Assembly: GCA_900618425.1 (NCBI GenBank)
Contig: UZAN01040187.1
Span: 1,857 to 65,856 of the forward strand
Origin: Echinostoma caproni
Taxonomy: Eukaryota; Platyhelminthes; Trematoda; Plagiorchiida; Echinostomatidae
Direction: 5' to 3'
DNA length: 64,000 bases
In this document: positions 35,102 through 47,241 of the stretch, piece by piece
Numbering within the stretch: position 1 is the first letter of the stretch
How the letters are laid out: each line of letters begins with the position of its first letter
Notes under the pieces: model-generated
What the model was told of the DNA's origin: nothing
Seen by the model: the letters and a program-made list of their open reading frames with translations, nothing else
The model's database searches: none
Translations under genes and position numbers: made by a program

Positions 35102-36431
35102 GGTACAACATAACGAGAGATTGAGTGTATAGAATAGTTGAGGCTTTATAATATGCGTACTTGTGAATGCGTTCAGAATGTGTACCGTGGGCACTTCGGT
35201 GTGTCGTTCAGACCGTTCATATTTGAATTTTGGTCAAGTTTCCCAGTGTGATGAAGCCGACGGAAAACAGAGCAACCCCGTTCTTACTCCATCGCTTTCT
35301 GCAGAGAATATATCTAAGACGAATGTTTGTTCAATTCAACTATTTTCATGTGATTTTAGGTGAATATATCACAGTGCTGAATCCAGTGTCATAATACATC
35401 TTGAAGGAAAACAGTATTAAGGATCTTAGAGCTGTTTATCGAATGCGGAACTTAGCCATGACTTTTCAAACTTTATATTACTGATAGAGAGAATTTGTGT
35501 TCCACTGGAAGGAATCTCCTTCACTGCCTAATAACCTCTACTTGTAAGTTACTGTACTCCTTGTTGCTCAATTAGGGTTAGGTCCGACAAGGTATACTCG
35601 CTTGTTTTTCAGCGAAACTTTAAGGCAGTGACATTTTGTGTCGCCCAACCGAGGGAGAACAATGAGGAGTAGAAAGCTGTGAATGGGTTTTTTACAACTG
35701 CTTTAACGTTGTTGTATGGATCCAACTGCGGTTCGTCCATAGTCTAAAGGGCCTCTCTTCAATATGTGTCCAGTGTACTGATATGACAGGTCATGTTATC
35801 GATTTTATGCCTCCTATAAAGAAGAGAGAGTATTTCAATTTTACGCATAAACTGAATAAAAATGTCAATCACACAGTACGATAATAGTCAAATTCATAAC
35901 AGCTAATCAATATGGAAAATTACTCAAAGCCGTTAAGTATGTGTATTAGTGTGAAAAACTATGTCAGTCATTTTGAAGCAGCCAAATGTGATGCTTCTAA
36001 TGAGTTAGGAAGAATCATAGACCGTAGGATTGAACCATATTTTTTAGCTAATTCACGTTCCCTGACAATTTCATTTTGGTCACAATGGTAGTCTCGCAGG
36101 TCACTTAAGTTCTCAAATTTTATCATAATCTACGATAATCACGGAGCTACAAAAGGAACAGTTGTGTTTGGTTGGGATTTACAAATTTAGGCAAGACAAG
36201 AGTAGAATCGATCTGATTCACGATTGTCTAAACACAGTCCGAAAAAGTGCGCACAACGGGAATAGAAATTGGAAATACGCTTTATTCACTACAGTGATAT
36301 CCATACAATACAATATAATTGACTGATAACAAACAAACAGTTATGGAGGTAATGAGAAAGCGAGTTGAATGTTCAAAACTTTGGATCCTCAATGGTTCGC
36401 ACTTTGTAAACGTCTATCTGTAATCAGCTAC
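35102..36431. other. Unassigned intergenic stretch
   Basis: A short ATG frame at 35249-35392 (47 codons, MKPTENRATPFLLHRFLQRI...) carries an internal TTTTAG|GTGAAT donor. It is noted but not claimed. Otherwise nothing is supported. Confidence 0.45.
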
Positions 36432-36560
36432 GTGGTCGAGCAGTTAAGGTTATCAACTTATCGCTCCGTGGACTTGTGTTCAAATATCAACCAACACCAC
36501 CACCACCACCACCACCATCAACACCACCAACACCACTACCGACACCGCCGCAGGCGATTT
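36432..36560 (+). mobile_element. tRNA-like SINE fragment with (CAC)n expansion (family C)
   Basis: GTGGTCGAGCAGTTAAGG resembles box A and TGTGTTCAAATATC resembles box B (36475-36488). They are followed at once by a long CACCACCAC run, ACACCGCCGCAGG, and TTTTCCATAAATGG. The polyhistidine frame over this stretch is repeat-derived. Confidence 0.6.
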
Positions 36561-36769
36561 TCCATAAATGGTACGTAATTCATCCGCTTGTTCACTTTTA
36601 TTTCCGGAAAATAACTCGTGATTATAAACATTTCATAAAAAATAAAAGCATATTTCGAAGCACCGAGAATAAGTAGGTTTGCCGCATTGCGTTCTCATCG
36701 TGAGCTATATTTATAAACAATGATGCGGTTACTTAATAATATTGACCTCGGTCAAAAGTCGGTGGGACT

Positions 36770-36845
36770 CAAACTAAATGTGTATTGCGCTTATCGCACG
36801 TTAGATAGTGAGTTCGAACCCCGTTAACATCATTCTCATTTCCCA
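36770..36845 (+). mobile_element. tRNA-like repeat fragment
   Basis: GAGTTCGAACCCC (near 36812) is an excellent box B. The box A region (GGTGGGACTCAAACT) is degenerate. There is no family tail. Confidence 0.35.
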
Positions 36846-37600
36846 ATAGACATACGGAACATATCGGGAATTGGCGTTGGCAATCTAAGAAAATTTCATT
36901 TGTTCTTGAACAAATCGATATGAGTGGGATATTTATTATTATAATATTATTTCACACAACGAAATGTGTGTGATATTTTTCACAAACAATTTTCTGCAAT
37001 ATTGCAAATCAATTAACCAATTATAAGCAAAATAAAATTTTGCTGGGGAACACCGTTTTTTGAGGGAAGAGTGGACTTTTAAATTCTACTGGTGCAAACA
37101 ATTCCCAATTAGTTATCTAGTTGTTTTTTCTCTCCAAAAATTCCGTAATAATTTATTTTTTTTACAGTAAAGTTTTTCTTAAACATTGATAACATGTTCC
37201 TTTGATATCGAACTTAGCTGAGTTATTATTGATTGGTTAAAAATGTCGGATACACCACACCGCTGAGTAGTTTTCTGTCGTTGCAATTTGATGGCTCGTC
37301 TTACATTCGAACTATATTTGCGTCATTGTACTGCGTCATGCTGAACAAGATTGCTCGGTAAAAATGTATCACTGAGAACAACAATAGCGTGGCAAACAAC
37401 CTCGTTTTCAGTTATTCGTAATCATGCTGTTACATAACATTAAATAGGACTAACAACAAGAACGAAACAGAGAATGACAGATTCTAGCCCTAATGATTCA
37501 ACTGTGTCTCCAATCATGCGTGCGTGTTTGTGTGACATTGATCATAGTGTCAAAAGTCCAAGTGACGGCACACGTGTTGGAGTGGCTGTTGTGGGCCAGG
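36846..37600. other. Unassigned AT-rich stretch
   Basis: A small TCACACA/TGTGTGA hairpin near 36950 and A/T-rich sequence. No gene is supported. Confidence 0.5.
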
Positions 37601-37605
37601 GAAGA

Positions 37606-37890
37606 TTAAGTGCTTGCGCACAAGTGGAGCGGGGATTGTGAATCCGAATCCATACAGCTTCGGAACGCGCTTGTCACATCTACCGATGGATTTGACTCAA
37701 CGAGATGCGAACACCGCGCTCGTAATTGTCTTAATTGTCCCAGTCCACAGCCAAGCCGGGTGGTGTTCGCGAACGCGATCGGATAAGCGCCTGGTCGTGC
37801 GACCAGTGTACCCAGTCCCACAGAAACAGGTGAATGAATATACAGAGAATGAGGCTGCACTCTATCCTTCGGTCCGAAACACATAATTGG
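37606..37890. other. GC-rich island open on both strands, unrecognised
   Basis: About 280 bases of higher GC with frames of 90 codons open on both strands over almost the same interval (plus: TRLSHLPMDLTQRDANTALV; minus: ARPGAYPIAFANTTRLGCGL). Open frames on both strands with sharp GC boundaries suggest a dispersed repeat or a relic of a coding element. No second copy exists in this window and no domain is evident. Confidence 0.35.
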
Positions 37891-38737
37891 TTTAGATGTG
37901 AACCTAGCTTTGAGTTGTGCATCGTAAAATGTTCTGCTTACTGCACTTGTTAGCTTTCTTTGAAAGACTTCTGCCTCCGTATAATTTATTCAGAAAAAAA
38001 TAGAGAAATCAAGTTAAACGTTTGAGGTTGTTAATATCAAAAAGGAAGCTTTTACTTCACCTATGAATTCTGAATATCCAGACAGACTTCGGCAAGCGTC
38101 GGTTATGATGACAAGATTTCAAATGTGTCTGAGTGTAATGAGACACGTTTCTCCGTCTGAATCAACAATCTCGAAACAGTGAATGAAAACGGTTATTCTG
38201 AAGTAAACTGGTTCAAAGAGCAGGCTATTTAGGTATTACAATTAAACGCATCTGAAAATGAAAGCTAACAATTCCCTTCTTATCCATCTCATCGGTCGTA
38301 GCCGGTTTTGTAGAAATTCGGATGCAAAAAGAAGGTGCACCACGTGAAGGTTTCCAGTTATTGAGTCTTATTTCGCACTGAACGTCATGTCATCCCGGAC
38401 GTTAGCCGATCGCGGTCCCAGGTCATCATTACAGCCTAAAGAACCAAGCAATGACGTGGGAGAGAATCTAGTTCCCCAAAACCCTTGACTGAAATAAATC
38501 TGGTTATGTACGCGTTCTCCAGTGTGCTACTCTTGGCAACGATGGCTTCGGTGACCTTAAGGCATCATTGTGAAATATTTCGTATTCGTAACAATTTTCT
38601 GTTTTCTGGTTGTCAGTAACGCGTTGACAACTCGTTTTCGAATATCTCACACGAAAGGTCGTTCAGTGTGATTTACTCTCGTGGTCAAGAGCTGGACAGT
38701 CACGTGATCCTCACAGTACTCAGTTGTGTGTTTGCAG

Positions 38738-38895
38738 ATCATCAAAGAAACGAGAAAATTCTCGAATTTAACGATAAACATACATTGAAAGAATGCTTCA
38801 TTTCACCACAAAAAATTCTACAACAATCTTTTTTTTCTTGTAAAAACAGAGTGCAACGAATACCTGGTGAACACAAACCTATAAAAGTCTATTGA
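38738..38895 (+). CDS. Candidate terminal exon, unknown protein
   Basis: The acceptor CAGTTGTGTGTTTGCAG is followed by an open frame encoding HQRNEKILEFNDKHTLKECF and further residues to VY and a stop, about 52 codons, charged and protein-like. A second strong pyrimidine-rich acceptor (TTTTTTTTCTTGTAAAAACAG) lies inside at about 38849, so alternative 3' exon starts are possible. No upstream exon or family was identified. Confidence 0.22.
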
Positions 38896-39300
38896 CACCG
38901 ATTGCCATTCAAGCCAGTTTCGTTGAGTTGTTCAGCACACACATGATACCGAGAAAAACTGCTACAACTTGGTTGTCTAAGGCAAGGTAGGACAAGCTGG
39001 CTAGCCAAGTTCACTCAAGATACTATACAAGTTTAGTTTATACAAAGTAACTTTCTGTTATTCCAATTTATTTTGCATATTTTGATCTTTTAAATGTGAA
39101 GTTCCACATGTTACCGTAGACGTCGAAGAACAAATGGAACCACTTTAGGTTTGTTTGCGGGTTATTTCCTTGCAAAAGATGTGGAAGTTTTTAATGCAAC
39201 AGAAGTATCAACAATTCCGATCGCAAATTTTGTCCTTCGCCAAATAATTGGGGTCAGATAAATGCCTACTGGATTCCCCTCCAATTTAATGTTCTCTTAC

Positions 39301-39456
39301 TGATCGAAAATTCATGGAGTGTTCCGGATTTGATTCCAAGACGAATTTGTTGAAACGAGTGTTTGTGTCCTTTGTGATGTGTGAATACATGCTAAAAAGG
39401 ACGATGGTTTTATCAAACGTATTTTTTACAACCGGTCGATAAACTGTAGTTTCATT
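39301..39456 (-). CDS. Candidate internal exon with strong splice sites
   Basis: On the minus strand the acceptor is TGTTTTCCTTCCCGTCTTCAG and the donor CGATCA|GTAAGAG, both close to consensus. The 156 bases between are open in phase 0 at both ends and encode 52 residues starting NETTVYRPVVKNTFDKTIVL and ending SMNFRS. An NET sequon opens the exon. Frame-preserving phase and length make it look like an exon that could be skipped. No domain was recognised. A family A foldback repeat begins about 100 bases upstream of the acceptor (39558). Confidence 0.35.
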
Positions 39457-39557
39457 CTGAAGACGGGAAGGAAAACAGTACTTCACATGAACGATCATTG
39501 ACCACAGCAAACATATCATGTCACTTTTCACGTACTTTTTTCTCATATAAACCAAAT

Positions 39558-39775
39558 TTATAAGGTGAATGTTGCCATGTAAACAGCGAATGGAATGTGA
39601 ACTAGACAGCTGTTTCGACTTGATTGGGTCTCGTCAGCAGTACTGCGAATTCAGCGATTACAACACAGTGGAATGTTTTCAACCCAGTCACAACCAGGTC
39701 AGAACAGCTGTCCAGTGCTTGTTAGCATTTCATTCGCTCTTCACACAACGAAATTCACCATATAAACAGACGAAA
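39558..39775. mobile_element. Family A element: two ribozyme tails in inverted orientation (copy A5)
   Basis: The left arm (39563-39650) is the reverse complement of the family A 3' half, including a hammerhead relic: minus-strand CTGACGAG at 39637-39630, an imperfect stem II, then GAAACAGCTGTC. The right arm (39683-39773) is a second family A 3' half on the plus strand (CCAGGTCAGAACAGCTGTCC, CATTTCATTCGCTC, CACAACGAAATTCACCAT). The tRNA-like promoter is missing from both. The element can fold into one long hairpin. A T-to-C change in the left core and loss of CTGATGA on the right make cleavage unlikely. Confidence 0.75.
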
Positions 39776-42700
39776 CCTTCCATTTTGCTCATGTTCAATT
39801 TGCAAGAAAAAATATTTTATGTGAATTACAGCTGTCTCGGATTTACCTATTGTAAATATTTTCAGGCCTCTATATTTAATCATTTTCCTATATATTGGCT
39901 TCCGTGATCAATTTGACCCAAAGACATTTCTTACTGAGATTGTCTTCCTTTGATGTAGTTCGTCCTCAGAAGAATCTACACGTTAATGCTGAATTCATTC
40001 CCCTCCGTCGTTTCCTAAATATATTCAAATGAAACAAAACTATTTGGCCCGCACTAGTCTGAAACTAAAGTGTAGTGCAAGAATCTTCGAGTCTGTCTCC
40101 AAACCGGCAGGCACTGAAAACTGCAGTCTTTATTTCAATGAACAGGATATGTGACAGCAAAACATATATTACTTTCAATTTGTGATTTAAATCAAACAGT
40201 CCTATCTTCCCGGTGATCTTCAACTCTCCGGAAGTTGAGTCATATATGTCATGATATCTGTTCTCGCTCGTGCAACTCTCGTTGCATGTTTTCAGAAATA
40301 AACACAAAAGATTGTTGTCTACAGAAAGTGTGAATCAATCGGAACTTATCCAGATTTCATAAGAGCAGCTCTTGTTCGCAGAGCAAGAACGTTAAACAAA
40401 GTGAATCGGGTTGTTAACATCCTGTTCTATTTCTGGGAACGTTTCTCACTAAAAATCGTTATTAGTTACGCAATTGAAAGATTCACTAACTGAAGATCTG
40501 CAGCCATTATTTGACAAAGCATCCAATTGCGTTACCTTCACGTCTGCTGCTAAGTCGTTTTTCTGTTTGACCGCAAATGTACAGATGATCTATTCAGAAT
40601 TCAGGACATTCAGAACACTGTCGAGATTGCACTATCTTTTCCCAGCAATCCCAGAAGCCTAGATGAATAAATGTGCTCATGATAATCTAGTTAATAAGCT
40701 GGTTAATTGGAAGTAAAAAAAATCACAAACGGTTAGTTTAACTCTTGAATGTAACGGAAAATATTTGTGCTGACCGACAAAAAGCGCTGGACAGCCGTTT
40801 TGTCCAGAAGTTCGTACTTTTCGTGTTCCTGTCGAACCGCGATCCCCATGGTGGGAACTTCAAACAACAACCTCAGTGTCTGGTGCCTGTGAAAAGACCA
40901 AATGGGCTAATCCACACAATTTCCGTCTAAGCTGGTTAAGTTCGTTAAGTTTTACAACCGTATATACTTCCCCAGATGATGCAAAACTGCCAACGAGAAT
41001 GCCAGCAAAACAGGTACTCTTCAGAAGGGAAATCTCGGTCGATCTGACTGCATGATATCTCAACCTGGCGAATCTAAAGCAAAATTCAGAATTGGTCTGA
41101 TACACATTACAAATCGTCAATAACACTGTTGAAAAACACAAATGGATACTCGGTCTTTAAACCCTACGCAATGCGCCGAGTGGAAGCAATCCCACATCTA
41201 CCCACTGAACCGATCGGGAATGGCATTCACTCCGGATTTGCCATAATAGGCCTCGTTGACATCACGTTTTTTGATGACGAGAACATATAAAGGTGGTCAT
41301 TGCTGGTTCTCACAAAGGTTGAACGCATTTACCTGCATTAGACACCAATTGAAATCAGTTTTAACACCCACAACCCATTTACTGAGCCAAATGCTTAAAT
41401 ACTGCACGAAAATTGTGTATTATCATCCAGTAGCTCTCCAGTCGGGCATAGAACCAGACACACGGCTTACTTCTCACTTGACTCAGATTGATATTGGCTA
41501 TCTTCTACGGAGAAGCACTAATGGTCTTACTCGAAATGCCAGCGGTCAGATAATAACAATCTTCAATGGCTAGAATGTGATTTCCGCTTTCGTAATCCTC
41601 ATGCTGATATTATTTGTTGTATGTCTGTCTACCTTTTCAGGTTTGAATCTGCCCACTATTGAATAGATCAGCCAGTTTGGGAAACGGGCTGTATTAATCC
41701 GCGCAGCATGTGATGTCAATATTATCCGGATCCATGGTCATGCTCAACTCAACTCCGTGTATCTGACATTACACATGTTGTCCACACAGCACACTATCCA
41801 GTGATCAACCTTACTCAGAAGAAGCAAACAGACCATGTATTTTGTGATTCCACACATTGTATACTTGTAACGCTCAAATTGATTCTGAAGAAGACTACAT
41901 TAGATCACAATCTTCAACACAAACTCCAATTTCTAAAAGCTAGTCAGCTTCAAATGTCAATGATTACAGCCCGTCTAATTTTATCTCGATGAGGACTGCA
42001 GATGCCCGTCTGACCGTCTGGCCGCAAATTAGTTTCGAAGCTGTCAAAGGTCAGAGAGATGAAGCCGTTGTATACTGGTTATCCAAGTATTAAAGAACTA
42101 ACCGCAGGTCATGCCTAAACGCTCACCATTAACAAGCCAATCAAAGAGTAAGCGAGACGTTTGCAAAGACTAGTCAGTTGCCTCTAAGAAACTTACTAGG
42201 GTTATGCTACAGCCTTGTCCGATGCTATGACAACCATGAGAACGTATGTATGACGACTTCACGGATTTGCTGAACCAACTGCGCTTCACGATCATGTTTA
42301 TCGCCCACTCAAACAGGACAGAAAAAGTCCCCGTGAAAACTATTTATTCCTCGATCAACGCTATTATCTGGAGACGTCTTTCTTGCACAACTTGATAACA
42401 TCGAAATCCTCATTGTGGATAGTGATGGGACTTTAGTCCCCTGTAGTGAGTTTTCCAATATCTCTTATTAAACCCGGGGCATTTAGCATGAAAGGAATCC
42501 TACTTATCAACCTGACATGAAACAGTCAAACGAAACGCCCTGTAGAAGCAGCTAAGTGGACCCCAACGGTACTCGAAAAGTTTTCGATGATGGATTCCCT
42601 CGTCTCTTATTTATCAATCCCAAGGTATATCCCACTGATAGAGGCCTTTTTAGACAAACGCATGCCAGTTCCATTGGCTAGCGTGAATCTCACAGCCACA

Positions 42701-44491
42701 GGGAAGTGCGCTCTATCATGAGTGAAGAATGCATGGTAATCTATTCCGGGAGCACCTCTGAGTGGGCTGCAGAACGGGGTCAGTTCGACAATGACATATT
42801 CAAAAGACATGGTAGCCTGATAAGAAAACGTTCCGACACAGCTACAGCTTTGACTGAAAACTGGATGAAACTTCCGTTGTACTCAATTTCGGATATCTTT
42901 CAATTAACAGTGACCGAGTTGTATCCAGCACTTTGTAAGCAATTGAATTCTAACTAAATTAATGAAAGGAGACACTCATTTTCAGGTCTGTAATTGGTCT
43001 TTATAAGAAATGCTCTATTTTTGAGGGACATTAAAACGAATGGCCGGATGTCATTACACCTGGGCGCACACGTACTCGCGTACATATGCACCACAGAGGA
43101 TGTGTACGGTCCGATTTCCTGATATTAATCTAATTTCCACTTGTCGATCAATTTCGTTAAACGCGTAATTCATTCAGTAGATAATTTATTCGGTCCATAG
43201 TTCTTCTATGTGATCTGAAGTTTCAATTCAAGCAACCACTTTCATTTTGCCTCTTCACTGACCTACAAGAATCGATTTTCGCAGGGTCGTCAATAGCAGC
43301 CACTATAATTTCATCGTGAAAATATGTGGCAAAGCAAAATGAGGACACGGAAAATGGAACGAAATGACATCGCACTTACCGGTTCTTGTGACAGGGCGGA
43401 ATATTCGCGTAGCGTCCAGTTGAATGGCAAACAGATGTGCGAAGCGTGAAAACCCGACAGATCCCTGTTCTCCTGAGTATTTTTTCAATGTGCGTTCTCT
43501 TAAACATCAATAAAAGCACTCGCAGTTGAGAATAGTGATGCACAACACACAGTTTTATAGCCACAAATGATACTTTACTTGGATCAGGACCTCACTGGTC
43601 ATTAACTTACCTGAGGGGAAGGTGTCTTTATCTAATCCTGCCCCGGCTGGTCCTTTTTGGTTCTGCGTGCAAAGGTTTACGCAAATCATGGATTATGGCG
43701 GAATACAAGCCACAATTTCTAAACATATCTGCTTGCAAAGGAGTGGATACCACTGATCTGATCATAAAATTGTGTAATTTGCATATTATTTCCTATTATT
43801 GCCTATAAGATACTAACTGACCCCAGTCATCCACTCGATCCCGATTTATCTGCTTACTGTTCCCACATTTCAAGTCGATCCAATTTTCGCTGCTTGCCCT
43901 CTCGCACAAACATTTATCGTTACTCAACCGTTCCTTATCTGGCTCGTAGTCTCACTGACATGGTGAAGATCCACAACGAACTGATTTTAAACTTCCAAAG
44001 ATGATCATCTATTTCAGTTTTATCATTGTTCTATATGAATTTCATTCATTTCATTTTTTTTTATCCCATTGTAACACACATTGAACACATTTTTGACTGA
44101 CATTTAGGCACAGTTGTCTGCACACGTCATCTATAATACGATAGTACAATACAACTTGAATTTAAGTGCTTTGGTTTCTGTGCTGGTTGACGCTTGAGGC
44201 TTCACCGCAGTTTGCAATGTGACGTAACTTGTCCCATGTAATCTTCACATTGGCAAAAGAAATACGAGAAAGTAAAAAAAGAAACAAATGCAATATACTT
44301 AGTGCATTGCACACGCTTGCATTCTATGATCCGTTTACTGGACCGTTAGGTTGACTGTAACTACACAGTGTGCTATTTGCTGTTGCAGGACTAACCAGGC
44401 ACGGAAATTGCGAAAATACTAGAAAGTACACCTCGTGTTGATGAAAACTAACGTGCTTCAGGGTAATAGACGATGTGATTCAATTGCATAA
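39776..44491. other. Unassigned stretch with many broken frames
   Basis: From about 40470 to 42960 the plus strand has successive medium frames in different phases (for example 41256-41573, 105 codons; 41801-41992; 42706-42957), GC-richer than the flanks. The pattern suggests a decayed coding element. I looked for reverse transcriptase, RNase H, integrase zinc and transposase motifs and found none I would defend. From 42960 to 44490 nothing is supported. Confidence 0.4.
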
Positions 44492-44935
44492 GTGAATTCG
44501 TCGTGAATAGAACAAATGAAGCTTTTTCGGTTCAAGCTTCAGTTGCTCTGTACAAAACGAATTTCCTTTTTGAAATTGAATCAAATCGACCATGACTCTC
44601 ATGCAGTCAGGTTGTGATAGTTTCCAACCGAGTCATAACCCTGAAGCCTCGTGCTGTGATGAGCAAGGGATGAGGCTCTCAACAAGCTCGCAAAGATTAG
44701 TTGTGCTATATCGTGTGAATGGAATATGAAAACTGGTCTGATCAGCTGCATGGTGGCCGAGTGGTTAGCATGCTTGCGTTCTGCTCTTGAGATCATGGGT
44801 TCGATTCACAGTTGGATCGATGGGTTTGCTCCGCACTGGTGAGACTCAGCCAGGTCGAAATAGCTGTCCAGTGCTTCCTAGCTTTCCATTTCACGCTTCA
44901 TTTGCTTTATACACCGAGTTTCCGCATAAGAAAAC
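44492..44935 (+). mobile_element. Family A SINE, long form (copy A4)
   Basis: The longest copy. The 5' end starts with GAATTCGTCGTG, the inner part of the inverted terminal repeat of A3, and the 3' end has TATACACCGAGTTTCCGCAT, a diverged partner. Between them are the GAGTCATAACCCTGA module shared with A2, box A TGGCCGAGTGG (44754-44764), box B GGTTCGATTC (44798-44807) and the ribozyme region 44833-44874. Stem I here is a perfect GCACTG/CAGTGC, and GTCGAAATAGCTGTCC is nearly intact, but CTGATGA has lost about four bases, so the catalytic core is broken. Confidence 0.8.
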
Positions 44936-46119
44936 TACAGTACTGGCCGATTATGAAGCACTAAAATATTTTCTTTATGGTCAAATGGAGTCTCATTATA
45001 TTTATGACCCTTAATAATACTTCAGGTATGGACAATATTTTATATCTTGTCTACTTTGATCTACGTAGTTTCTAAGCTGCATAAGTGTCAATTAAACGTG
45101 CCTGATCTTGAGTGCCAAGATTAAATGATCGCAACATGAAATTCACAAACTTTATCAAGTATCACAACGCAATATTTTTTTAATAGGAATGAGTCAAGAA
45201 TTATCATGAATTATTTTTACAAATCCTTGCCATCTCGGTTATTTGTTATGAGACATTATTTTATCTAATATATAATCCCTTATAGCGACTCTATTGGATA
45301 ACCAAATGAAATTCTGTCACAACCCGGAGAAATTGCATTAAATAAGGTTTTATAATAATATTAATCTATGTTTGATATGTAACGTAATCAATTCGAGAAA
45401 CACCACCTCAATTAAAGTCAACCTTGAAGTCAAGGTCATTTTTTTTGCACAGCTTCGAATGTTTGTATTATTTTGATGAGAGATATCAATGTGCTACCTG
45501 TACATTTGACATTGGATGTAAAAGTGAGATACGTAATGGAGCATAACATGAAAACTGACTTCATAACAAAGTTGGTGGATTCGATACCGAAGAGACTCGA
45601 AAAGTCCTAAAGAACAAAGGCAGACCAATCAACTATTAGTGTACACAAACGTTACATCTTACTTATTATCGATGTTAATTTGTTGTTAATAAAAACCGTT
45701 CCATTCTCTTTAGTTAGCTCTTAACTCATCATGGTCTAGGTCAACCAAAACTGACGAAATAGGAGCATCCGCTACATTTTTAACCATTCCATCTCCTGAG
45801 TATAAACGAATCAGAAAAATCACGTCTATAAAAACTCATCAAGGCTGGTTTATTATTATTTGGAAAAGAAATTCACTTCAGTAGAAATGCTGTTGCCTAT
45901 ACGAACCGACAAGTGTTTCACCGGGACCCGTTGCTTCAGTTTCGATTAGACCTGTAACTTGGTAATCGTTTGATTGCGAATATATCTTTCAACCTCCAGT
46001 GTCTCATCTTTCTAACCTACCTTTTTCCTTTAAATTATTCTTAAGTGGCTAGAAGCAACTTGAGATTCATTTTGTGTAGCTGAATATATTCTCCACTGAC
46101 AGCGTTCGTCAATACATAC
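44936..46119. other. Unassigned intergenic stretch
   Basis: TCAACCTTGAAGTCAAGGTCA near 45419 holds two nuclear-receptor-like half-sites in opposite orientation. Otherwise no feature is supported. Confidence 0.45.
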
Positions 46120-46262
46120 CAAGATGCTTTACTAGCAGGGATTCCTTTTCGCTCCCACTGTCTGAACCAATGTCTGATATCTGAATGCCAAATCACTCCG
46201 AGTGATTTATGCAAAGGCTGCATCCTAGTGATCACGCCAGGCTTTTCCATGTGCCAATTCAT
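46120..46262 (-). CDS. Candidate first exon, unknown protein
   Basis: A minus-strand ATG at 46262 opens 47 codons (MNWHMEKPGVITRMQPLHKS ... RHWFRQWERKGIPASKAS) and ends at a TTG|GTATGT donor, phase 2. The frame continues to a stop 26 codons past the donor. Composition is protein-like, rich in Trp and basic residues. There is no signal peptide, no recognised domain and no identified downstream exon. Confidence 0.22.
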
Positions 46263-47241
46263 AGTATACTATTTGTCAACTCGTTTGTAAATAGAAATCT
46301 CATGACGATTATGTCTCATTTTGTAGACGTTGGTTTCTCCCACAGGATATCACCCGATACAATCACATGATAGATACTGGTTCTCACGATCTATTCGACT
46401 TACGCCCAGTAAGTAACTCAGTTGTCGGTTTTCTCACATCACTGCTGTGTTTTTCTAAATCAAATTAAAAAAACCTCGTTACTACGGCTGTCACCCTAAA
46501 TCACCGCCTCCTCTTCCATATCTTGTGTTTGCATGCATGGAACATCACTCCCGTGTTTTCCGGATTGTCTTCTGGGTGAGAACTCAAACAGCGATATCTG
46601 CATTCCTTTTGATTGACTTTCATGCTTTGTCAAGCACGCAAAGCGCTCGCTCGAAATTCTGACCAAACCTCACATAACCACATCTAAGGAAATGTGCATT
46701 TTTTTCGCAGCTGGCCATCCAGTTCCAGGCGCGTAGACGTAAAAACCTTGGTACTCAAATTGTCAGTGTACACTCCTAGAGACTGCGTTTTTTTCTTCGT
46801 GTGCAAAGACTTTTATTTCGCTCGGTGCAAAACAGCACCGATCTCCTCAAATTAGTATATCTGTCACGTTCGCGCTCTGACTCGGCGGAATTTAAATCCG
46901 TCCCTTCTAGTAAAATGAAGTCACATCTTCGAGTTACCCTGCAGTGCTTCATAATACGTTGCACCGAAAAATATCTTCCCCCGTTCTCAGATCGACGAGC
47001 CTAGGTAATATCATGTCAGGGAGATAGATTGTTTCATTCTTTGTTTAGCAATGTGTAATATGAATCAAATGATAACTTCTCTTCATTATTTCCCCGGTAT
47101 TGCCTGCAAGAACCGTAAAATGCTGTGTTGTGGTTCGGCTATAATAACCGATGCGTGAATTGTGCTGAACAATAGCTTTCGAATTGTGTATTTCTACCGA
47201 ACTCTCGATCCTTACACTGTTCTGAGAAACTAAACACTATC

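Noticed and set aside
46801..47001. Plus-strand exon-like frame with a TTTTTTTCTTCGTGTGCAAAG acceptor and a TAG|GTAATA donor
   Set aside because: The only open frame ends in a stop exactly at the putative donor, so it cannot be an internal coding exon. It is at most a terminal exon without support.
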